DNA of 64,000 nt from an uncultured Winogradskyella sp. (GTDB lineage Bacteria > Bacteroidota > Bacteroidia > Flavobacteriales > Flavobacteriaceae), in the NCBI RefSeq assembly GCF_947498345.1, contig NZ_CANMJY010000009.1, forward strand, positions 124,001 through 188,000. The letters are read 5' to 3'. Positions 1-7,915 of this stretch are shown here, piece by piece. The stretch's first letter is position 1. Each line of letters starts with the position of its first letter. Both the position numbers and the translations under genes were made by a program. Below the pieces are notes generated by a model. It did no database searches. It had not been told where the DNA came from and was given only the letters and a program-made list of their open reading frames with translations.

Positions 1-223
1 GTGAGTTTCCGTCAGCTTGTAGAACTTCCATAGCCTTCGCTGTTGCTTCCTTTACATGCCATGTAGCGATGACCAAGGGCAGACCTTGTAAATCGGCAAT
101 AGCCTCATTATTTTCTTGAATATTTTTTTTAGAATCAGATTCATCACAACTTATAATTGCGTTTCCAACGGCTAATCCAACACCAGTTAATGACGCATTT
201 TTAATAAATTTTCTACGGTTCAT
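1..223 (-). CDS. N4-(beta-N-acetylglucosaminyl)-L-asparaginase, N-terminal part (cut by window edge)
   Basis: The first 74 residues are visible, reading leftward off the window. They start with a twin-arginine-like leader (MNRRKFIKNASLTGVG) that continues to a possible lipobox cysteine (AIISC), so the enzyme is probably exported and possibly lipid-anchored. The segment LPLVIATWHVKEATAKAMEV matches the start of mature glycosylasparaginases (Ntn hydrolases that split the GlcNAc-Asn bond). The catalytic Thr and the autocleavage site lie outside the window. It follows the sugar permease by 42 bp in the same direction as the GH92 gene. That fits the last step of N-glycan breakdown, when the core GlcNAc is removed from asparagine. 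The family call rests on this short N-terminus and the context. Confidence 0.72.
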   Translation of the reverse strand, partial: MNRRKFIKNASLTGVGLAVGNAIISCDESDSKKNIQENNEAIADLQGLPLVIATWHVKEATAKAMEVLQADGNS

Positions 224-241
224 CGAAAAGTTTGTTTTACG

Positions 242-259
242 TTTCCGCGAAAGCGGAAA
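242..259. repeat. Short perfect inverted repeat between permease and asparaginase genes
   Basis: TTTCCGC, a GAAA spacer and GCGGAAA form a perfect 7-bp stem with a tetraloop in the 42-bp gap between two co-directional genes. On the operon transcript it is not followed by a T-run, so it does not look like an intrinsic terminator in that direction. It may be a small REP-like element or an mRNA-stabilising hairpin. Confidence 0.6.
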
Positions 260-265
260 TCTTTT

Positions 266-1942
266 TTAATACTCTACACCTTGCTTATCTAATACTTTTT
301 TTGTTCTAAAGGCATAAAACAACAAGTATGCAAAACAAGCTACAGCAATCCAATAAGACGATTGAATGCTAAAGATATCAGCAATTTTTCCTTGTAAAGG
401 TGGGATTATAGCACCACCTAAGATCATCATAATTAAAAATGCCGAACCTTGAGAGGTATATTTCCCTAAACCAGCAATACTTAATGTAAAAATACAAGGC
501 CACATTATAGAGCAGAATAACCCACCAGATAAGAATGCGAATAAGGCCAAATTACCAGTTGTGAATAACCCAACCAACATTCCTATAACGCCTAAAACAC
601 TAAAGATTTTTAAAGTTCTTACAGGATTATCCTTAGCTAAGAAGAAACCACCAATTTGAACAGCTACACATATTGCAAAAAACAAAATTTCATTGGTAGA
701 GAAACTTTTCCCACCTGCATAATTAGCCACAAGAATAACTCCAAATGCTATATAAGGAACGATAATTAATAGTGCTTTTTTTAACCCTTTACTTGGATCG
801 AAGACAGTGATAGCTCCTACCCATCGTCCAATCATTAATCCTCCCCAATATAATGAGATAAATGGTGCAATTCCGGCATCATTTAAAACTGGTAATCCTA
901 AAGGGTTTAACTTGTTGACTTTATCGGCTACCGTTTTTAGAAGCTCACCTAAATTACTTTGAATGGTAACTTCCACGCCAACATAAGTGAATATGGCTAA
1001 CATACCTAAAACTAATTGAGGATATTTCATGGCGCCCCAACCTTTAGGGTTTTTTGATGCGCTACTATTAGCAATAAAAACAGAAACAATAACAGCTATC
1101 AAAGCGATAAAAAGTAAAACTAATCTTGTGTTTTCTACTTCTTCAGATGCTGAGGTGTCGCCAGAATAGGTGCTAAAAATATATCCGAAACAGGCTGCAA
1201 TAATTAAAGTTAGAATTATCAGTAAATTTCTTGCCTTATTAGCAGGTTCGAATACTGTTTCAGATTTTAAAGCAGGTAGTTTTTTTGAAAAATAAAAAAG
1301 AGCAGCAGCAACTAAAAATAAACCACCTACACCAAGATATAGTAATTGAACTGTAGTAAGAGTGATTTCATTATTTTTTATCATTCTTACTAATTCCTCA
1401 GGACTTACTGCTGCAGTACCAAATAGAACTAGTGCAACAACGATAGGTCCTATAGTTGTACCAAACGAATTAATACCTCCAGCCAAATTAAGACGATGAG
1501 AGCCTGTCTCTGGATCACCAAGTGCAATTGCAAAAGGATTTGCGCCAGTTTGTTGTAGCGAAAATCCTAGGCCAACTATAAACAAAGCAATTAAGACAAA
1601 ATAGAACACTGCTGTTTGACCCTGTTCTGCTCCAGCAGTAGCAGGATACATGATAAAGGCACCAATAGCAGATAATAAAAGACCATATATTATAACCTTT
1701 TTATAGCCCCAAGAATTGACGATATCTTTTTTAATCGAACTAGAAATAATAAATAATAAGAGCGCTCCTATATAATATGCTCCATAAAATGCAAAATCCA
1801 CCAATTGCGATTGAAACTGATCGATATTAAAATAGGTTTTACAAAAAGGGATAAACACACCATTAGATGCTGCAATAAATCCCCAGAAAAAGAAAACCGT
1901 TACTAAGGTTGCTAATGCCGATTTGTTGTTTTGATTACTCAT
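266..1942 (-). CDS. Sugar MFS transporter, FucP/NagP-like (FHS family)
   Basis: This 558-residue integral membrane protein resembles the fucose:proton symporter branch of the major facilitator superfamily. The N-terminus ([20 protein letters not shown]) and the segment around [20 protein letters not shown] are typical of that branch. It is longer than FucP (about 430 residues). The extra length is a central insertion, around residues 215-320, that appears to add two membrane segments, a form common in Bacteroidota sugar permeases. It sits 22 bp downstream of the GH92 gene and upstream of the glycosylasparaginase, so all three are probably co-transcribed. Context suggests uptake of GlcNAc or mannose freed by the neighbouring hydrolases. 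The substrate cannot be read from sequence. Confidence 0.85.
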   Translation of the reverse strand: MSNQNNKSALATLVTVFFFWGFIAASNGVFIPFCKTYFNIDQFQSQLVDFAFYGAYYIGALLLFIISSSIKKDIVNSWGYKKVIIYGLLLSAIGAFIMYPATAGAEQGQTAVFYFVLIALFIVGLGFSLQQTGANPFAIALGDPETGSHRLNLAGGINSFGTTIGPIVVALVLFGTAAVSPEELVRMIKNNEITLTTVQLLYLGVGGLFLVAAALFYFSKKLPALKSETVFEPANKARNLLIILTLIIAACFGYIFSTYSGDTSASEEVENTRLVLLFIALIAVIVSVFIANSSASKNPKGWGAMKYPQLVLGMLAIFTYVGVEVTIQSNLGELLKTVADKVNKLNPLGLPVLNDAGIAPFISLYWGGLMIGRWVGAITVFDPSKGLKKALLIIVPYIAFGVILVANYAGGKSFSTNEILFFAICVAVQIGGFFLAKDNPVRTLKIFSVLGVIGMLVGLFTTGNLALFAFLSGGLFCSIMWPCIFTLSIAGLGKYTSQGSAFLIMMILGGAIIPPLQGKIADIFSIQSSYWIAVACFAYLLFYAFRTKKVLDKQGVEY

Positions 1943-1964
1943 ATTTAGTTGTTGTTAGTTAGTT

Positions 1965-4913
1965 TTATTTTATCGAAATTTCATCAACAAAAATCCAGCT
2001 TCGACCATCATAAGGATAACCTAAATGCCATTCTGGAAGCTTCCCCATTTTCTTGGCGATGATTTTTACGTACTTGTATTCTGTCATAGGAATTTTAAAT
2101 TCCAAAGTTCTAATTTCGAGCTCACTATCACGTTTTGAAGCGTCAATTTTATAAGATGGTAAAGCTTTAAAATTCATATTATCTTTTGATACCAAACATT
2201 GCACTTCTGTAGGATAAAAAATCCAGGCACCTTGGTCTTGTAAAAAATTTACAGTAATAGTATTGATTGGTTTTTGCCGACCTAAATCCACAGTGGCTAT
2301 GAGATTTCTGTCATAGTAACCTTGCCAACTTCCTGTACGATAGTTTTTAGTACTTCTAATACCATCGATAAGGGCATCATTTCCACCTGCAGAGTATTGA
2401 TTAGCGTATTCACTTTCTAAAGTGATACTGAGGTTAGGATCTATTTTAAAGAATGGTGTCGTCAATACAGGGCTCTTTATATTACTTTTTTCAGAATAGA
2501 GTTTTACTTTGGTTTCTTCGGTTAAAGTAAATGGTTTCTCATACAGCTGAAAATCTTCATCATTTAGGGCATAGTAAATCCTAGCACCTTGCTCAGAGGT
2601 ATTTAGAACTACTTCGGTTTCTCCTCTAAACGTAATATCTCCTTTTTCAATATATGGTGAAGGCAAAATGATATGATCTTTAATCTCAGTCTTTGGCTCG
2701 TTACCAACTCTACTTCCCCATACTGTTGGATTATCGGTCATGGTAAATTCTAGTGTTCCGCCAGAAACAATATCTTCATGTTTTAAATACGTTACATCTA
2801 AATCCTCTCCATTGAGTTTTACATTTTCAATATAAATATGAGTATCACTCAAATGTTTAGCTTTTATATTGAATTGTTTTCCGTTTTCAAGATTAATAGT
2901 GGCTTTATCAAAAAGTGGAGTGCCAATAATGTATTGATTGCTTCCTGGCGTAACCGAATAAAAGCCCATAGAACTTAATACATACCAAGCACTCATTTGC
3001 CCACAATCTTCATTGCCAGAAACTCCATCAGGTTCATTATTATATAATTCTGTCAAGATTTGATGAACCTTTTCTTGAGTTTTATGAGGTTTGTTTACAA
3101 AATTATAGAGGTAAGCCATATGGTGGCTTGGCTCGTTGCCATGTGCATACTGACCAATTAATCCTGTAATATCAGATTGGTCGCGACCAGAAGTTTCGGT
3201 CTTGGCATTAAATAACCCATCAAGTTGTGCTTCAAGCTTATCCTTTCCTCCTAGCAGGTCAATAAACCCTGAAACATCTTGAGGGACATAAAAACTATAT
3301 TGCCAAGAGTTCGCTTCTGTGTAATTAAAATTTACTTCATAAGGATCAAAAGGGGCAAACCACGTATTTCGGAATCTCCCTCTCATAAATTTAGACTCAG
3401 GGTCGAATACATTTTTATAATACTGTGCACGTTGAATGTAGGTTTTATAATCTTCAGATTTACCCATAGCTTTTGCCATTTGTGCTATCGTCCAATCATC
3501 GTATGCATACTCTAAAGTTTTAGAAACCGATTCACTCTCTTCATCCACAGGAATAAAACCGTATTTTTTATAGGCTTCTAAACCAAATTTATCTCTTGTA
3601 GCGGAATGTTTCATAGCTTCAAAAGCTTTTTCAGTATCATAGCCTCTGATGCCTTTTAAGTAAGCATCAGCTACAACTGGCACAGCATGATAACCAATCA
3701 TACAATCGGTATAATTTCCTGCTAAATCCCACATTGGCATAATCCCTCCTTCATCGTATTTCGCTAAAAATGTATTGATAAAATCATTGGTGCGTTCTTG
3801 CTCAATAATTGTGTATAAGGGATGTGCAGCTCTGTAGGTATCCCAAAGTGAAAAGACCGAATAATAGTCGAAGTTGGCATCATGAATTTCTAAATCCATA
3901 CCACGATATCTTCCATCGACGTCTTGATAACGATTTGGTGCAATCATGGTATGATATAATGCCGAATAGAAATTCGTTTTTTTTTCTATGTCATTACTTT
4001 CAATGACAATTTTTTTGAGTTGTTTTTCCCAATAATTCTGGGCTTCTTTTCTTACTTCTTCAAACGATTTAGAACCTATTTCAGCTATCATATTGTCTTT
4101 AGCACCTTTTTCGTCAACAGCTGAAATTCCTGTTTTGATTACCAGTGGTTCATTGTTAGGATTATCAAAAAGCAGAATAGCTTTTTTACTTTCAAACTTA
4201 TAATTCTTTGATATGGCAACATCTTCACCATCATCATAAACAATGTCTTTAATAGGATGTGAAAACTTAATATGATAAAACAAACGTTGGTCTTTTGCCC
4301 AAGCCGATGAATGTCTATAACCATTAATTTCGTAGTTGTTGAGTTTATTAATCTTATAATCTAATAATTTATCTCTGTGCGCTAAATCCAAAACTACATG
4401 CTGATTTTCATTGGAATGAAATTGGTATTTATGAATCCCACTGCGCAAAGAAACGGTTAACTCAACATCAATGTTTGTAGAATCTAGATGAACTTTATAA
4501 TAACCAGGCTCCGCAATTTCATTATCATGACTAAAATGTGCTCTATAGCCTTCTTTACCATCGTAACCATTATTAAAGTTGATTTTGTTAGTAGGCATTA
4601 AGAGTACATCACCATAATCGCTTATTCCAGTACCACTTAAGTGTGTATGAGAGAACCCATAGATATATTTATCTGTATAGTGATAACCAGAACAGCCATC
4701 CCAACCTTTTAAACGCGTATCCGGACTTAATTGCATCATACCATATGGCATAGTAGCGCCAGGATAGGTGTGTCCATGACCGCCAGTACCAATAAAGGTG
4801 TTTACGTAATTTATTAAAGGTTGATCTTTTTTGGCTTCAGAAATTGGAGATGATTTATTACAACTTAAAACTAAGGCCAGAACAATTAAAACAAAGTATA
4901 GTTTAGAGGTCAT
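1965..4913 (-). CDS. GH92 alpha-mannosidase lipoprotein with C-terminal CHB_HEX_C-like and F5/8-like modules
   Basis: This is a GH92 exo-alpha-mannosidase, a calcium-dependent inverting enzyme that acts on alpha-mannosides of N-glycans. The family opening is visible (VNTFIGTGGHGHTYPGAT, then PYGMMQLSPDT). So is the acid-containing motif GVSGNEDCGQMSAW, whose Glu is near residue 635. After the catalytic part (about residues 35-750) comes a short beta module like the chitobiase C-terminal domain, then a discoidin (F5/8 C)-like domain ending WIFVDEISIK. I chose the ATG at 4913, which gives a compact lipoprotein signal with lipobox cysteine 18. An upstream ATG at 4937 would add eight residues. 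The gene starts back to back with the GH20 gene. Confidence 0.93.
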   Translation of the reverse strand: MTSKLYFVLIVLALVLSCNKSSPISEAKKDQPLINYVNTFIGTGGHGHTYPGATMPYGMMQLSPDTRLKGWDGCSGYHYTDKYIYGFSHTHLSGTGISDYGDVLLMPTNKINFNNGYDGKEGYRAHFSHDNEIAEPGYYKVHLDSTNIDVELTVSLRSGIHKYQFHSNENQHVVLDLAHRDKLLDYKINKLNNYEINGYRHSSAWAKDQRLFYHIKFSHPIKDIVYDDGEDVAISKNYKFESKKAILLFDNPNNEPLVIKTGISAVDEKGAKDNMIAEIGSKSFEEVRKEAQNYWEKQLKKIVIESNDIEKKTNFYSALYHTMIAPNRYQDVDGRYRGMDLEIHDANFDYYSVFSLWDTYRAAHPLYTIIEQERTNDFINTFLAKYDEGGIMPMWDLAGNYTDCMIGYHAVPVVADAYLKGIRGYDTEKAFEAMKHSATRDKFGLEAYKKYGFIPVDEESESVSKTLEYAYDDWTIAQMAKAMGKSEDYKTYIQRAQYYKNVFDPESKFMRGRFRNTWFAPFDPYEVNFNYTEANSWQYSFYVPQDVSGFIDLLGGKDKLEAQLDGLFNAKTETSGRDQSDITGLIGQYAHGNEPSHHMAYLYNFVNKPHKTQEKVHQILTELYNNEPDGVSGNEDCGQMSAWYVLSSMGFYSVTPGSNQYIIGTPLFDKATINLENGKQFNIKAKHLSDTHIYIENVKLNGEDLDVTYLKHEDIVSGGTLEFTMTDNPTVWGSRVGNEPKTEIKDHIILPSPYIEKGDITFRGETEVVLNTSEQGARIYYALNDEDFQLYEKPFTLTEETKVKLYSEKSNIKSPVLTTPFFKIDPNLSITLESEYANQYSAGGNDALIDGIRSTKNYRTGSWQGYYDRNLIATVDLGRQKPINTITVNFLQDQGAWIFYPTEVQCLVSKDNMNFKALPSYKIDASKRDSELEIRTLEFKIPMTEYKYVKIIAKKMGKLPEWHLGYPYDGRSWIFVDEISIK

Positions 4914-4950
4914 TAAAAAGATTGCTAATTTTAGCATCTAATATACTAAA

Positions 4951-7224
4951 ATGCATTTCAAGAGCTTAGTAGGGATTCTCATTTTATGTTTTTTAACTTT
5001 TGGTTGTACTGAAAGTTATTGCCCAATGATTGAAGTAGATGTTATTCCAGAAGTTGATTCTGTATTGGGATATAATGACGAATTTATAATTGAAAACAAA
5101 ACCACTATAAGCTTTTCTGAAACCTTTAAAGTTTCAGCCAATTTTTTACAATCCTTTATTTTGAATGGAAGTGGCATTCAATTGAAGTCGATTGAAAAAA
5201 ATGGTTCTATTTTATTTATACAGAATGATAGTATTCCTTCTGAAGGATATAAACTGGAGACTTTTAAAGATAAGATTAAGATCATAGCTTCTTCTGATCA
5301 AGGTGCATTTTATGGTGTGCAAACATTACGACAGTTAATGCCAGCATCATTAGAGAACGGAAGTTTTGATAAAGATAAAATTAGAATTGAAGCTGTTTCT
5401 ATTAAAGATGAACCAAAATTTCCTTATAGAGGCATGCATTTAGATGTAGGTCGTCATATGTATTCTGTTGACTTTATTAGAAAGTATATTGATGCTATGG
5501 CTATGCTAAAGATGAACATCTTTCATTGGCATTTAACTGAAGATCAAGGTTGGCGTATCGAAATAAAAAAGTATCCAAAGCTTCAGGAAATTGCTGCATA
5601 CAGGGATGAAACCTTGGTAAGACATTACAGTGATCAACCGCATCAATTTGATGGAAAAAAATATGGTGGTTATTATTCGCAAGAGGAGATAAAAGATATT
5701 GTGACTTATGCTGAAGAGCGTTTTGTTACTATAATTCCAGAGATTGAAATGCCAGGTCACAGTCAGGCTGCTATTGCTGCTTATCCAGAATTAGGTTGTA
5801 AAGGTGAGCAGGTTGAAGTCGCTAAAAAATGGGGAGTTTTTGAAGAGATATATTGTACAAAAGATGAAACCTTCAATTTTCTTGAGGATTTGCTCGATGA
5901 GGTGCTAGAATTGTTTCCAGGCAAATACATACATATTGGTGGTGACGAAGCGCCAAAGACGCGTTGGAAAAGCTGTAGTGATTGTCAGGCAAGAATTAAA
6001 AGTGAAGGTTTAAAAGATGAGCATGAACTTCAGAATTACTTTATTATGCGAATCGAAAACTATCTAAATTCTAAAGGACGGCAAATTATTGGTTGGGATG
6101 AAATTTTAGAAGGTGGTTTAGCTCCAAATGCAACCGTGATGTCATGGAGAGGAACAAGTGGTGCTGTAGAAGCGGCAAAGTCTGGACATAACGTTGTAAT
6201 GACGCCTACTTCACATTGTTATTTTGATTACTACCAATCCGATAATGAGGATGAACCATTAGCTATAGGTGGTTATTTACCCTTAGAAAAAGTATATAAC
6301 TTCAATCCAATTCCTGAAGAATTGTCAAAAGAAGAATCGAAATATGTTCTTGGTGCTCAAGGTAATGTATGGACAGAGTATATGCCAACTGAAGATAAGG
6401 TAGAGTATATGACGTTTCCAAGAATGCTGGCAATGAGTGAGGTATTGTGGTCTAAGCCTGAGCACAAAGATTATGTGGATTTTGTATCTAAAGTAGAAAA
6501 CTTCCATAAACGATTAGATGCTTTAGACATCAATTACGCTAATCATTTATATGAAATTGAAGGTGAGATGATTTCTGAAGATAGAAAGTCGTTTTATCAA
6601 CTCAAAACCTTAACTGAAGGAAAAGATATTCGCTATACCTTAGATGGGAGTGAGCCTAATTTAAATTCTGAAGCCTACACATCTAAAATTCCAATTACTA
6701 AATCTACAACGATTACAGCAGCCGTTTTTAATAACAAAGAACGACTAGGCAAAGTATTTAGCCAAAGTATTAATTACCATAAAGGGGTAGGTGCAAAAAT
6801 AACTATAGATAAAGTGCCTCATAAAGCATATTCAGGCAGTGGTGCAGAAGGTTTAATCAATGGTATTAGCGGAAGTGATTCACGTTATGGAGATAAAGAA
6901 TGGTTAGGGTTTTCGGGAGAGGATATTGAGATTACTATTGATTTAGGAGAAGTGCAAGCCATCAATTTCATTGAAACACGATTTCATAATGGTAATGGGC
7001 AATGGATATATGCCCCAAGAAAGTTTTCTATTGAAGTGGATAGTACATTAATAAATTATGATTCTGATAATGAAGATAAACTCATAGCGAATCAAATTAA
7101 AGGAGTGGGTCAATACAGTCGTTTTGTTAAAATTAAGATTCCAAATTATGGGACTATTCCAGAAGGTAAACAGGGTGCTGGCAATAAAGCTTGGACCTTT
7201 ATTGACGAGATAATAATCAATTAG
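4951..7224 (+). CDS. GH20 beta-N-acetylhexosaminidase lipoprotein
   Basis: This 757-residue protein releases terminal beta-linked GlcNAc or GalNAc. A lipoprotein signal (cysteine at residue 19) is followed by a GH20b-type N-terminal domain (about 25-150). The GH20 barrel follows, with RGMHLDVGRHMY, HWHLTEDQGWRIEI and HIGGDEAPKTRW; the catalytic pair is Asp332-Glu333 used in substrate-assisted catalysis. The C-terminal part has a chitobiase C-like module (about 545-605) and a discoidin-like domain ending AWTFIDEIIIN. The same two modules occur on the divergent GH92 protein. It leads a plus-strand operon with cutC (1-bp gap) and the GH2 gene. Confidence 0.95.
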   Translation: MHFKSLVGILILCFLTFGCTESYCPMIEVDVIPEVDSVLGYNDEFIIENKTTISFSETFKVSANFLQSFILNGSGIQLKSIEKNGSILFIQNDSIPSEGYKLETFKDKIKIIASSDQGAFYGVQTLRQLMPASLENGSFDKDKIRIEAVSIKDEPKFPYRGMHLDVGRHMYSVDFIRKYIDAMAMLKMNIFHWHLTEDQGWRIEIKKYPKLQEIAAYRDETLVRHYSDQPHQFDGKKYGGYYSQEEIKDIVTYAEERFVTIIPEIEMPGHSQAAIAAYPELGCKGEQVEVAKKWGVFEEIYCTKDETFNFLEDLLDEVLELFPGKYIHIGGDEAPKTRWKSCSDCQARIKSEGLKDEHELQNYFIMRIENYLNSKGRQIIGWDEILEGGLAPNATVMSWRGTSGAVEAAKSGHNVVMTPTSHCYFDYYQSDNEDEPLAIGGYLPLEKVYNFNPIPEELSKEESKYVLGAQGNVWTEYMPTEDKVEYMTFPRMLAMSEVLWSKPEHKDYVDFVSKVENFHKRLDALDINYANHLYEIEGEMISEDRKSFYQLKTLTEGKDIRYTLDGSEPNLNSEAYTSKIPITKSTTITAAVFNNKERLGKVFSQSINYHKGVGAKITIDKVPHKAYSGSGAEGLINGISGSDSRYGDKEWLGFSGEDIEITIDLGEVQAINFIETRFHNGNGQWIYAPRKFSIEVDSTLINYDSDNEDKLIANQIKGVGQYSRFVKIKIPNYGTIPEGKQGAGNKAWTFIDEIIIN

Positions 7225-7225
7225 G

Positions 7226-7915
7226 ATGTTGCTAGAAATTTGTGCCAACTCATATCAGTCTGCAAAAAATGCTCAGCAAGCTGGTGCGCATCGTATAGAG
7301 TTATGCCAGGAATTGTCAGTTGGTGGTATTACACCTTCTAATGGATTGTTGAAACAAGTTGTTGAGAATTTACAGATTCCTGTGTTTGTATTGATACGAC
7401 CAAGAGGCGGGAATTTCGTATACTCAGATGATGAGTTTGAGATTATGAAACATGATATTCAACTTTGCAAAGACTTAGGCTGTCAAGGTATTGTGTCTGG
7501 GGTTTTAAATTCAAATTTTACGATAGACCATGTACGCACAAAAGAACTTGTGGAAATATCAAAACCATTAGCATTTACATTCCATCGTGCTTTTGATGAA
7601 GTTATAAACCCGAAAGAAGCTATAGAACAATTAGTCGATTTAGAAGTAGAACGAGTTTTAACCTCAGGTCAAGAAACAACTGCTAAGCAAGGTTTAGTGT
7701 TACTAAAAGCATTGCATGCAATAGCAAATAATAGGATTACCATTATAGCAGGTAGTGGTATCAATGCTGATAATGCTCTAAAATTTAAAGAAGCAGGATT
7801 AAAGGAAATTCATGCATCAGCTTCAACACTAATTGAACAAGATAATTCTATGTTTTCAATTTCTTTAACCTATTCAGACCCTCAAAAAATTAAAGCCATT
7901 TTAGATGCGATATAG
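7226..7915 (+). CDS. cutC: CutC family protein
   Basis: This 229-residue cytoplasmic protein matches the CutC TIM-barrel family: LEICANSYQSAKNAQQAGAH near the start, then RIELCQELSVGGITPSNGL and VLIRPRGGNFVYSDDEFEIM. No signal peptide or membrane segment is seen. The family was named for copper homeostasis, but its biochemical role is poorly defined. Here it begins 1 bp after the GH20 stop and its end overlaps the GH2 start by 11 bp, so it is tightly coupled to two glycosidases. That placement argues for a role linked to glycan or amino-sugar metabolism, which is inference. The family assignment is firm; the function is open. Confidence 0.9.
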   Translation: MLLEICANSYQSAKNAQQAGAHRIELCQELSVGGITPSNGLLKQVVENLQIPVFVLIRPRGGNFVYSDDEFEIMKHDIQLCKDLGCQGIVSGVLNSNFTIDHVRTKELVEISKPLAFTFHRAFDEVINPKEAIEQLVDLEVERVLTSGQETTAKQGLVLLKALHAIANNRITIIAGSGINADNALKFKEAGLKEIHASASTLIEQDNSMFSISLTYSDPQKIKAILDAI

